Shown here in pieces: positions 1-7,152 of a DNA stretch of 18,172 nt. The notes beneath the pieces were generated by a model. It was not told the DNA's origin. It did no database searches and was given only the letters and a program-made list of their open reading frames with translations. Positions within the stretch are counted from its first letter, which is position 1. Every line of letters begins with the position of its first letter. A program made the translations under genes and the position numbers. Origin of the DNA: Ruminococcaceae bacterium UBA1425. GTDB lineage: Bacteria; Bacillota; Clostridia; Oscillospirales; Acutalibacteraceae. Where the stretch lies: the NCBI GenBank assembly GCA_002329365.1, contig DCUB01000056.1, forward strand, positions 1 to 18,172. The letters run 5' to 3'.

Positions 1-335
1 GTGCCGTCCTCGCCGTTTTTGCCGTGAAGCACGGGAAAAACAACGTCTACGCGCACGTTTTCGACCTGACCGCCGCGCATGACGGTTATTCCGTGTATGC
101 TTCTGTCGGGCGATACGACGGCAGGGCATAAAAACCTCTCGAATTTGAGCCACGCCCCGCTGCCTATGTTCTCGGAGCTGCCGGTGTACAGCAGCCACCG
201 TCCGTCCTTTGTTATACCGAGTGTCAGAACCTCGTATTTGTCCTTCGGGATATTGTCTATCACCGAATGCGCCGAGCGCAGCGAAACCTCGTACTCCGGG
301 GATGCCCCGCCGAAAATGACAAGAGCCTTTTTCAT
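1..335 (-). CDS. D-alanine--D-alanine/D-serine ligase, N-terminal part (VanG-like), cut by window edge
   Basis: ATP-grasp ligase that joins D-Ala to a second D-amino acid for the peptidoglycan stem; it acts in the cytoplasm. Only the first 111 codons are present; the gene continues beyond position 1. The start is ATG at 335-333 with an AGGAG site about 10 bases upstream. Visible motifs are the N-terminal IFGGxSPEYEVSLRSA nucleotide/D-Ala-binding segment, GITKDGRW, LCPAVVSPDRSIHG, and FPVLHGKNGEDG. The last is the family signature around the HG(x)xGEDG loop. From memory, the EYEVSL, CPxVVSxxRSxxG and HGKNGEDG forms match VanG-type D-Ala-D-Ser ligases better than housekeeping Ddl, which usually has HGPxGEDG or HGRxGEDG. 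The specificity-determining omega-loop lies outside the window, so the second substrate cannot be decided. No vanRS, vanXY or vanT partner is visible on this side. Confidence 0.88.
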   Translation of the reverse strand, partial: MKKALVIFGGASPEYEVSLRSAHSVIDNIPKDKYEVLTLGITKDGRWLLYTGSSENIGSGAWLKFERFLCPAVVSPDRSIHGITVMRGGQVENVRVDVVFPVLHGKNGEDG

Positions 336-352
336 TAATCGACAACTCCTGA

Positions 353-368
353 CTTGCTTAGAAGCAAG
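353..368. promoter_or_regulatory. 16-bp perfect inverted repeat in the ligase leader
   Basis: CTTGCTTAGAAGCAAG reads as CTTGCT-TAGA-AGCAAG. It sits two bases from the AGGAG site of the minus-strand ligase and downstream of its predicted promoter. It could be an operator for a dimeric regulator or an RNA hairpin that affects translation. Only the symmetry is seen; the role is inferred. Confidence 0.4.
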
Positions 369-388
369 CGAACTTTACCTAAGTTAAC

Positions 389-417
389 ATAATATCATAT
401 GTTATAACCGCCGTCAA
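389..417 (-). promoter_or_regulatory. Sigma-A-type promoter for the ligase gene
   Basis: On the minus strand a TTGACG -35 box (412-417) and a TATTAT -10 box (389-394) are separated by exactly 17 bases. Transcription would begin near 382, giving a leader of about 47 bases that carries the 353-368 inverted repeat and the ribosome binding site. Confidence 0.6.
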
Positions 418-500
418 GCGTAACGAATTGTTTATTATACTATATATATTTACAAAAAATATGTATAATTCTTATCCGTAATGATAAAAACTATATTTTA

Positions 501-509
501 TGGTATAAT
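501..509 (+). promoter_or_regulatory. Extended -10 promoter for the gyrase operon
   Basis: TGGTATAAT is an extended -10 (TGn-TATAAT) within AT-rich DNA, about 65 bases before the ATG of the unknown gene at 574. A second TATAAT lies at 464-469. Neither has a good -35, which is tolerated when the TGn extension is present. It would drive the unknown gene, gyrB, gyrA and possibly the genes that follow. The rest of the 336-573 gap is AT-rich with no other feature I can support. Confidence 0.45.
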
Positions 510-573
510 TAATCAGTTTGATTAGGCAAAATTAATCTTTTTACAGATTGAAAAATATCGGAGGAACAAACAG

Positions 574-1458
574 ATGCACGACGTAAATCAAGTCCTTGCA
601 GCGCTTGCGGACGGACTTAAGGACGCCTGTTCCGCCGCGGGCTTTGTTGTCTGCCGCCCCGCGGATATCGCGAAGGACATGCCCCCTGTCGTTGTTTCAA
701 ACGACCGCCGCTATATCACCTTTGACGGCGACGGCTGTTCGCTTAAGCTTGAGTTCTGCAACGACTCCATAGGCCTTTATTTTGCCGAGTCCGTCACCGC
801 GGAGGCGGCCGACGGCGATTACACAAGGCTTTCGCTTTCCCTTTTCAATCCGTCCGAGGCAGACGAAAAGGATCTGAAATACATCGTCGAGGACTTTGCG
901 GACACTCTCGGCGAAAGGTTTTCAAGGGGCAAAAAGCCAAAGGCCAAAAAAGCTCCCGTTGCCGTTTCAAAAACGGCGGTGCGAAACGGCGCGTTTTACG
1001 ACGCTGTTTCCTTCGGCAGCCGTTTCACGGCGCTTTACCCCGAGCTTCGTCCGCATTTCAAGCAAAACTGCGACGAATACGGCGAATTCCTGCCGGAGGA
1101 CTTTTTCAAAAAGCACGGTACGCCCTTTATCCTCGGCATTATAAAAGAAAACAATCCGCAGAAGATGAAAAAGATCTTCAATCTGTTGAACGAGATATAC
1201 GATAACGGCATAAACGATGTTCAGAGCCTTATAGTCGTTTCCATACTCGGCTCTTTGTACGAGGACGAAAAGCTGTTGGCAAACTGCGTCGACTATATGA
1301 ACGACGAGCTTTGCGTAAACGTTATCAGGGTAAACAAGTACCTCGGCGCAGGCGGCTCTAAGGGCATAAGGATGAGGCTTGAAAACCCGCCGAGATACAA
1401 GCCGAAAAAGGCAAAAAGAAATCTTTTCGCCTCGCTATTGGGCGGGCAGCAGGTCTGA
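574..1458 (+). CDS. Hypothetical two-domain protein upstream of gyrB
   Basis: A 294-residue cytoplasmic protein that I do not recognise. ATG 574 follows a clear GGAGG with 9-base spacing. No signal peptide or membrane helix is seen. An N-terminal domain (about 1-115) alternates beta-like and charged segments. A Lys/Ala-rich linker (about 118-135) joins it to a mostly helical C-terminal domain (about 138-275) with the aromatic-rich stretch SFGSRFTALYPELRPHFK and later helices around 193-245. The tail is basic (PPRYKPKKAKRNLF, about 272-285). The linker and basic tail might contact nucleic acid or acidic partners, but that is a guess. It ends 24 bases before gyrB and is probably co-transcribed with it. 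The reading frame and codon use match its neighbours, so it is a real gene with unknown function. Confidence 0.85.
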   Translation: MHDVNQVLAALADGLKDACSAAGFVVCRPADIAKDMPPVVVSNDRRYITFDGDGCSLKLEFCNDSIGLYFAESVTAEAADGDYTRLSLSLFNPSEADEKDLKYIVEDFADTLGERFSRGKKPKAKKAPVAVSKTAVRNGAFYDAVSFGSRFTALYPELRPHFKQNCDEYGEFLPEDFFKKHGTPFILGIIKENNPQKMKKIFNLLNEIYDNGINDVQSLIVVSILGSLYEDEKLLANCVDYMNDELCVNVIRVNKYLGAGGSKGIRMRLENPPRYKPKKAKRNLFASLLGGQQV

Positions 1459-1469
1459 CAGTATTGATT

Positions 1470-1474
1470 GGAGG
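1470..1474 (+). promoter_or_regulatory. Ribosome binding site that sets the gyrB start
   Basis: GGAGG lies 8 bases before the TTG at 1483. An in-frame TTG at 1468 overlaps this GGAGG and so cannot use it; the first in-frame ATG (1555) lacks a comparable site. This supports TTG 1483 as the start codon. Confidence 0.7.
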
Positions 1475-1482
1475 CATTTCCC

Positions 1483-3477
1483 TTGAATGACACTGGGTTT
1501 AACGAAAATACGGAAAACATTAATATAAACGGCGCCGAAGATGATGTCGAAACGATGAACACGGCCGTTACAGAAAAATACGACGCAAGCCAGATACAGG
1601 TGCTTGAGGGGCTGGAGGCGGTCCGCAAGCGCCCCGGCATGTATATCGGCTCCACAGGCCCGCGCGGGCTTCACCACCTTGTGTACGAAATAGTCGACAA
1701 CTCGATAGACGAGGCTCTTGCCGGCTTCTGCACAAACGTCGACGTCGCCATACTTCCCGGCGACATAATAAGCGTGCGCGACAACGGCAGGGGCATCCCC
1801 GTCGGCATAAACGAAAAAATGGGGCTTCCGTCCGTCACCGTCGTGCTTACCGTTCTCCACGCCGGCGGCAAGTTCGGCGGCAGCGGCTACAAGGTGTCCG
1901 GCGGACTGCACGGCGTCGGCTCGTCCGTCGTCAACGCCCTTTCCGAATGGCTCGAGGTCGAGGTTTCGCAGGACGGCCACATTTACCGCCAGCGTTTTGA
2001 AAGGGGCGAGGCGGTAACGGAGCTTGAGATTGTGGGAGATACCGGCGAAACGGGCACGCTCATACGCTTCAAGGCCGACCCGGAGATTTTTACTGAAACA
2101 ACCGCTTACGAGTTCGACATACTCGAACGCCGTCTGCGCGAGTCCGCGTTCCTGAACGCCGGGCTCTGCATAAAGCTCAGCGACCTACGCGACGAAAATA
2201 ACGTTATAGAGCGGAATTACTGCTACGTCGGCGGACTTTCAAGCTTTGTCGAGTATCTCAACACAAGCAGGGCGCTTACGCCTCTGCACGAGCATCCGAT
2301 ACATTTCAGCACGGTAAAGGAAGACAGGGAAGCCGAAATAGCCATGGCGTATACCGACAGCTACAACGAGCTGATACTCTCATACGCCAACAACGTCAAC
2401 ACCGTCGACGGCGGCACGCACGAAACGGGCTTTAAAACGGCTCTCACAAGGGTATTTAACGATTACGGAAGAAAATACGGTCTTCTGAAGGAGGCCGACA
2501 AAAACCTTTCCGGCGACGACGTGCGCGAGGGGCTTACGGCAGTCATAAGCGTCAAGCTTACCGAGGCGCAGTTTGAAGGACAGACAAAGGGCAAGCTTGG
2601 CAATACCGACATCACCCCGCTTGTGTCCTCGACGGTCTACGATAAGCTTATGACATATTTCGAGGAAAATCCGTCTACGGCGAGGGCTATTTTCTCAAAG
2701 GCTCTCGACGCCTCAAGGGCAAGGGAAGCCGCCCGGAAGGCGAGGGACCTTGCCCGCAGAAAGAGCGCGCTTGAAAGCAACGCGCTCCCCGGCAAGCTCG
2801 CCGACTGCACCGAAAAGAGCGCCGAGAACACCGAAATTTACATCGTCGAGGGAGATTCCGCCGGCGGCTCCGCCAAGGACGGGCGCGACAGGCAGTATCA
2901 GGCGATTCTCCCGCTTTGGGGCAAGATGCTCAACGTGGAAAAGGCGCGGCTCGACAAGGTTATAACAAACGACAAGCTGCTGCCCGTCGTCACTGCTCTC
3001 GGCACCGGTCTTGACGAGGACTTCGACATTTCAAAGCTCCGCTACGACAAGGTTGTCATCATGGCCGACGCCGACGTCGACGGAGCGCATATACGCACGC
3101 TTCTTCTCACGTTCTTCTTCCGGTACATGCGTCCGCTCATCGACGAGGGGCATATCTACATCGCGCAGCCGCCGCTCTTCAAGGTAAGCAAGGGCAAAAA
3201 GTACTTTTACGCCTTTTCCGACGAGGAGAGGGACAAATATATCGAGGAGCTTGGCGGAGGCTGCGACGTTCAGCGTTACAAGGGACTCGGTGAAATGGAT
3301 CCCGAGCAGCTTTGGGAAACGACGATGAACCCGCAGACGCGCACCATGCTCCGCGTTACCATTGAGGACGCGAGGGAGGCCGACGAAACCTTTTCGATTC
3401 TTATGGGCGACAAGGTCGAGCCGAGGCGCGAGTTTATCGAAAAGAACGCCAAGTATGTACAGAATCTTGATATTTAA
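1483..3477 (+). CDS. gyrB: DNA gyrase subunit B
   Basis: ATPase subunit of DNA gyrase, which forms A2B2 with GyrA and adds negative supercoils to DNA. From the TTG start it is 664 residues, close to the usual 630-650 of Gram-positive GyrB but with an acidic, Asn-rich N-terminal extension of about 32 residues before YDASQIQVLEGL. The GHKL ATPase domain shows EIVDNSIDEA (catalytic Glu69, Mg-binding Asn73), RDNGRGIPV, and GGLHGVGSSVVNALS. The Toprim region shows EGDSAGGSAKDGRDRQYQ and the metal-binding DADVDGAHIRTLLLTFF. The C-terminus has QRYKGLGEMDPEQLWETTMNP. The distance to gyrA is 20 bases. Adjacent gyrA with a GyrA box argues against ParE. No dnaA, dnaN or recF precedes it here. Confidence 0.97.
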   Translation: MNDTGFNENTENININGAEDDVETMNTAVTEKYDASQIQVLEGLEAVRKRPGMYIGSTGPRGLHHLVYEIVDNSIDEALAGFCTNVDVAILPGDIISVRDNGRGIPVGINEKMGLPSVTVVLTVLHAGGKFGGSGYKVSGGLHGVGSSVVNALSEWLEVEVSQDGHIYRQRFERGEAVTELEIVGDTGETGTLIRFKADPEIFTETTAYEFDILERRLRESAFLNAGLCIKLSDLRDENNVIERNYCYVGGLSSFVEYLNTSRALTPLHEHPIHFSTVKEDREAEIAMAYTDSYNELILSYANNVNTVDGGTHETGFKTALTRVFNDYGRKYGLLKEADKNLSGDDVREGLTAVISVKLTEAQFEGQTKGKLGNTDITPLVSSTVYDKLMTYFEENPSTARAIFSKALDASRAREAARKARDLARRKSALESNALPGKLADCTEKSAENTEIYIVEGDSAGGSAKDGRDRQYQAILPLWGKMLNVEKARLDKVITNDKLLPVVTALGTGLDEDFDISKLRYDKVVIMADADVDGAHIRTLLLTFFFRYMRPLIDEGHIYIAQPPLFKVSKGKKYFYAFSDEERDKYIEELGGGCDVQRYKGLGEMDPEQLWETTMNPQTRTMLRVTIEDAREADETFSILMGDKVEPRREFIEKNAKYVQNLDI

Positions 3478-3497
3478 GGAAGGGAGGGCGTTTCGAC

Positions 3498-6050
3498 ATG
3501 AACAACAAAAACAACGACGAGCAGGCAATGCATGACGACTTTAAGGAGCACCTGCTTAATCAGAAAATAATAAACGTAGAGCTTAATAAGGAAATGCGCC
3601 AGTCCTTCCTCGACTATTCGATGTCGGTCATAACCCAGCGCGCGCTGCCCGACGTCCGCGACGGGCTGAAGCCCGTCCACCGCCGCATTCTCTACACCAT
3701 GTACGAAAACGGGCTTACGCCCGACAAGGCATACAGAAAGTGCGCCGACACGGTAGGCTCCGTCCTCGGTAGGTATCATCCTCACGGCGACGCCTCCGTT
3801 TACGACGCCATGGTCCGCCTCGCGCAGAACTTTTCAATGAGATATATGCTTGTAGACGGTCACGGCAACTTCGGCTCCGTCGACGGAGACCCGCCCGCCG
3901 CCTACCGTTATACCGAGTCGCGCATGAGCAGAATCGCGCTTAAAATGCTCACGGACATTGACAAGGAAACGATAGACTTCACATCAAACTACGACGACCG
4001 TCTGAAAGAACCCACGGTCCTGCCCTCAAGGTTCCCGAATCTTCTTGTAAACGGCACAACGGGTATTGCCGTCGGCATGGCGACCAACATTCCTCCCCAC
4101 AATCTGGGCGAGGTCATAGACGGAATGTGTCTGTTAATCGACAACCCCGACGCCGGTCTTTTCGAGCTGATGGAGCATATCAAAGGCCCCGACTTCCCGA
4201 CACGCGGCATAATAATGGGTAAGGCGGGCATACGCGCCGCTTACGGCACGGGCAGGGGCAAAATAACCGTCCGCGCAAGAGCTGAGATTGTCGAAAAGAA
4301 AAACGGCAGGTTCGAGATACAGATAACGGAAATACCTTACATGGTCAACAAGGCAAGGCTGATTGAAAGTATAGCCGAGCTTGTCAAGGAACACCGCATA
4401 GAGGGCATATCCGACGTAAACGACTATTCGTCAAGAAAGGGTATGCACATATCCGTCGACGTAAAGCGCGACGCGAACCCGCAGGTGGTTTTAAACCAGC
4501 TTTACACCTACACGCAGATGCAGACAACCTTCGGCGTAATAATGCTCGCGCTTGTAAACGGCGAGCCGAAGGTTCTAACGCTGAAAGAGGCGTTGCAGCA
4601 TTATATCGATTTCCAGCGCGAGGTAATCGCCCGCAGAACGCAGTACGAACTCCGAAAGGCGCGCGAGAGGGCGCATGTTTTGGAGGGCCTTATGACCGCG
4701 CTCGACTATATCGACGAGGTTATAGAGCTGCTCCGCAACTCAAAGAGCATTCCCGAGGGCAAGGAGGCGCTAACAGAGCGCTTCGGGCTTGACGACGTTC
4801 AGACGCAGGCCATTGTCCAGATGCGCTTCGGGCAGCTTACGGGGCTTGAGCGCATAAAGCTTGAGGAAGAGCTTGCCGAACTGCGCGAAAGAATTGCGGA
4901 ATACACTGAGATTCTTGCAAGCGAAAGCCGTATTCTTGCCATCGTCAGGGAAGAAGCAATGGCCATACGCGATAAATTCGCCGACGAACGCAGAACTGAG
5001 ATACTGAACGTAAGCGGCGAGGTCGATATCGAGGATTTAATCCCCGAGGAAACCTGCGTTTTCACGCTCACCGACAAGGGCTACATCAAGCGTATGCCCG
5101 CCGACACATACCAGCTTCAGAACAGGGGCGGCAGGGGCGTAAAGGGTATGACGCGCCGCGAGGAGGACGTTGTTCAGACAATGTTCACCTGCTCCACCCA
5201 CGATTTTGTCATGTTCTTCACAACGGCAGGCAGGACGTACAGGCTCAAGGGCTATGAAATTCCCGAAAGCTCGCGCACGGGCAAGGGCATAAACATTGTA
5301 AACATCCTTCCCATATCGGGCGAGGAAAGGGTATCGGCCATGATACGCGTCCCGCAGACAGAAACGGGCAGGTATCTGTGCATGGTCACCCGCAAGGGAA
5401 TAATAAAGCGCACCGGGCTTGAGGCATACAAAAACGTGCGCAAAAGCGGCGTGATAGCCATAAGCCTTGACGATGACGACGAGCTTGCGTGGGTAAGGCT
5501 CACCGAAGGCAACGACGACCTGATAGTCGCCACCGGAAACGGTATGTCAATCCGCTTCAACGAAAACGATGCGCGCCCCATCGGCAGAACGGCAAGGGGA
5601 GTCAGGGCAATCACGCTGCGTCAGGGCGACGAGGTTGTGGGAATGGATGTCCTTTCCGACGGCAAAACCGTCCTTACCGTCAGCGAAACGGGCTACGGCA
5701 GAAGAAGCCTTCCGTCCGATTACAGGGAGCAGTCAAGGGGCGGCATAGGCACAATAAACTATCACACCAAAAAGTACGGAAACGTCGCGGCTGTATCCGT
5801 CGTCGGCGAGGACGAGGACGTCATAATGATTTCGTCCGACGGCATCATAATCCGCATTCCCGCGGACCAGGTAAGCACCTTCGCGCGTCCGTCCAAGGGC
5901 GTCCGCGTGATGAAGGTTTCCGAGGGTGAAAAGGTTGTCACCATAGCCTGTGTCGAAAGGGACGAAAGCGAGCAGACGGACGACGTCTCCGACGAAACGG
6001 AAGGCAGCGCGACGGAAGCGGATGAAACAATAGATGCCGGGGAAGAATAG
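3498..6050 (+). CDS. gyrA: DNA gyrase subunit A
   Basis: DNA breakage-reunion subunit of gyrase. 850 residues; ATG 3498 follows an AGGGAGG site. The winged-helix and tower regions begin with FLDYSMSVITQRALPDVRDGLKPVHRRIL. The catalytic tyrosine is Tyr138 in AAYRYTESR, preceded by Arg137. The quinolone-determining region reads GRYHPHGDASVYDAM, with Ala99, Ser100 and Asp103 at the positions of E. coli Ser83, Ala84 and Asp87. A GyrA box (QNRGGRG, residues 541-547) opens the C-terminal DNA-wrapping beta-pinwheel, which distinguishes it from ParC. The last 30 or so residues form a strongly acidic tail rich in Asp, Glu and Thr. It is almost certainly co-transcribed with gyrB. Confidence 0.97.
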   Translation: MNNKNNDEQAMHDDFKEHLLNQKIINVELNKEMRQSFLDYSMSVITQRALPDVRDGLKPVHRRILYTMYENGLTPDKAYRKCADTVGSVLGRYHPHGDASVYDAMVRLAQNFSMRYMLVDGHGNFGSVDGDPPAAYRYTESRMSRIALKMLTDIDKETIDFTSNYDDRLKEPTVLPSRFPNLLVNGTTGIAVGMATNIPPHNLGEVIDGMCLLIDNPDAGLFELMEHIKGPDFPTRGIIMGKAGIRAAYGTGRGKITVRARAEIVEKKNGRFEIQITEIPYMVNKARLIESIAELVKEHRIEGISDVNDYSSRKGMHISVDVKRDANPQVVLNQLYTYTQMQTTFGVIMLALVNGEPKVLTLKEALQHYIDFQREVIARRTQYELRKARERAHVLEGLMTALDYIDEVIELLRNSKSIPEGKEALTERFGLDDVQTQAIVQMRFGQLTGLERIKLEEELAELRERIAEYTEILASESRILAIVREEAMAIRDKFADERRTEILNVSGEVDIEDLIPEETCVFTLTDKGYIKRMPADTYQLQNRGGRGVKGMTRREEDVVQTMFTCSTHDFVMFFTTAGRTYRLKGYEIPESSRTGKGINIVNILPISGEERVSAMIRVPQTETGRYLCMVTRKGIIKRTGLEAYKNVRKSGVIAISLDDDDELAWVRLTEGNDDLIVATGNGMSIRFNENDARPIGRTARGVRAITLRQGDEVVGMDVLSDGKTVLTVSETGYGRRSLPSDYREQSRGGIGTINYHTKKYGNVAAVSVVGEDEDVIMISSDGIIIRIPADQVSTFARPSKGVRVMKVSEGEKVVTIACVERDESEQTDDVSDETEGSATEADETIDAGEE

Positions 6051-6069
6051 ACGCGCCGTCGGCTCTGAT

Positions 6070-6091
6070 AATTTGCGGCAAATTCATTTTT
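6070..6091 (+). terminator. Weak hairpin plus T-run after gyrA
   Basis: AATTTGC-G-GCAAATT (6070-6084) is followed by CATTTTT. The stem is short and AT-rich, so it may be only a partial terminator or attenuator between gyrA and the next gene, or may be chance. Confidence 0.25.
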
Positions 6092-6104
6092 AGACGGTGA
6101 CATA

Positions 6105-6443
6105 ATGGACTCTACATTTTTTATGTTCTGCTGCCTGTTTATACTGTTTGTTGTGTTTTATGTGCAAAACACGCAAAGAGAGCAGCTTATGCGGCGAATA
6201 ATAACAAAAAAAAGACGCGGGGTGAAAAACGTCATGCTTGAAATAGTAAACAGTTACATCGGCAGGGAGTGTGCCGTATATACAATGAATGCCCAGATAA
6301 TCGGCACAGTCAAGGAAGTATCGGACGGCTGGCTCCTGCTTGATAACGGAAAGGATACGGAAGCCATCAATCTTGATTATATTATCCGTATCAGCCCCTA
6401 CACACGCAAAAAAAGAGCAAAAAAAGCCGACGCGTCAGATTAA
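6105..6443 (+). CDS. Small membrane-anchored protein of unknown function
   Basis: A 112-residue protein, 54 bases downstream of gyrA. The first 21 residues are a single hydrophobic helix (FMFCCLFILFVVFYV), followed by a very basic stretch (RRIITKKRRG, 30-39), so the C-terminal part should face the cytoplasm. Residues 44-98 form a compact domain starting MLEIVNSYIGRECAVYT and including GTVKEVSDGWLLL and INLDYIIRI. The pattern suggests a small beta-barrel resembling Sm/SH3-like folds, which is an inference from the strand-turn rhythm. I recall similar short domains of unknown function in Clostridia. A shorter 69-residue form starting at ATG 6234 is possible and would lack the membrane helix. 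The tail is Lys-rich. Confidence 0.75.
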   Translation: MDSTFFMFCCLFILFVVFYVQNTQREQLMRRIITKKRRGVKNVMLEIVNSYIGRECAVYTMNAQIIGTVKEVSDGWLLLDNGKDTEAINLDYIIRISPYTRKKRAKKADASD

Positions 6444-6547
6444 AACACAAAACGGGCGGCTGTTTTATAAAGCGGCGCGCCGAATTGGGTTTTTTCTCTT
6501 GCAAAGCGGGCTTTGTTCTGTTATATTTCAATTTGTCCGGCAGACAT

Positions 6548-6553
6548 TATAAT
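6548..6553 (+). promoter_or_regulatory. Candidate -10 box for mgsA
   Basis: A perfect TATAAT lies 21 bases before the mgsA ATG. It would start transcription near 6560 and leave a very short leader that begins just before the AAGGAGG. No good -35 or TGn extension is present, so confidence is low. Confidence 0.3.
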
Positions 6554-6574
6554 TTCTCACTAAGGAGGGCACCC

Positions 6575-6979
6575 ATGAATATCGCCTTAATCGCGCATGA
6601 TGCAAAGAAAGAGCTTATGACGCAGCTTTGCATAGCATACTGCGGCATTCTCAGCAAGCACAAAATCTGCGCCACCGGAACAACGGGCAAAATAGTAAGC
6701 GAGGCGACGGGACTTGATATTTTCAGGTTCTTGAGCGGTTCCCAGGGCGGCGACCAGCAAATCGCCGCGCGCATAGCGTGCAACGAAATCGACCTTCTCA
6801 TAATATTCCGCGACCCGCTGACGCCAAAGCCTCACGAGCCGGACGAGGCAAATCTTCTCAGGCTATGCGACGTCCACAACGTGCCGGTCGCGACAAATAT
6901 AGCGACAGCCGAGGCGCTTATACACAGCCTTAACAGAGGCGACCTCGATTGGCGCGACATAGTCAACCCGAAGAAATAA
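6575..6979 (+). CDS. mgsA: Methylglyoxal synthase
   Basis: Converts dihydroxyacetone phosphate to methylglyoxal and phosphate in the cytoplasm, a bypass of lower glycolysis under phosphate limitation or sugar-phosphate stress. 134 residues, the usual short Gram-positive length. ATG 6575 has an excellent AAGGAGG 6 bases upstream, so longer in-frame versions from 6485 are rejected. Motifs: IALIAHD at the N-terminus (His8, Asp9), ATGTTG phosphate loop (33-38), SGSQGGDQQIAARI with catalytic Asp60, and FRDPLTPKPHEPD with His87 and Asp90. The Asp60/His87/Asp90 spacing is the same as Asp71/His98/Asp101 of the E. coli enzyme. NxATAEALI near the C-terminus also fits. It is probably linked transcriptionally to the gyrase genes but may have its own promoter. 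Confidence 0.95.
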   Translation: MNIALIAHDAKKELMTQLCIAYCGILSKHKICATGTTGKIVSEATGLDIFRFLSGSQGGDQQIAARIACNEIDLLIIFRDPLTPKPHEPDEANLLRLCDVHNVPVATNIATAEALIHSLNRGDLDWRDIVNPKK

Positions 6980-7136
6980 TACCGATTCCATTTAAACGTA
7001 GCGATAGAATTTTTGAGGATTTTTTGTGTTGTGCAGGGCTGACGACGAAGCCATACTGACGTATGGCGAGGAGGAAAACGCAGCAGAGCGCAAAAAAGAC
7101 CAAAAAGTAATCGCGACGGGTTAATTGGAATCAGTA
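6980..7136. mobile_element. MITE-like near-palindromic element with TA-ended inverted repeats
   Basis: The element starts immediately after the mgsA stop codon and ends two bases before the hisS AAGGAG. Its ends are TACCGATTCC (6980-6989) and GGAATCAGTA (7127-7136), inverted copies differing at one base. The similarity extends inward for about 25 bases, to GCGAT at 7001-7005 and ATCGC at 7110-7114. At its exact centre is a perfect hairpin, GCCATAC-TGAC-GTATGGC (7050-7067). Intermediate arms (about 7019-7036 and 7081-7099) are also partly complementary, so the whole 157 bases can fold into one long hairpin. It has no coding capacity. TA at both outer ends suggests a TA-targeting transposase such as an IS630/mariner-type enzyme, but this is inference. 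It may also act as a structured leader for hisS. Confidence 0.6.
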
Positions 7137-7152
7137 CAAGGAGACATAACTG

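Noticed and set aside
395..573. Possible replication origin in the AT-rich region upstream of the gyrase operon
   Set aside because: No cluster of TTATNCACA DnaA boxes is seen and no dnaA, dnaN or recF is adjacent. The AT-richness is explained by divergent promoters.
6486..6530. Terminator between 6443 and mgsA
   Set aside because: CAAAG-CGGG-CTTTG and a nearby T-run exist, but the stem is only 5 bp and the T-run precedes rather than follows it, so it was not called.
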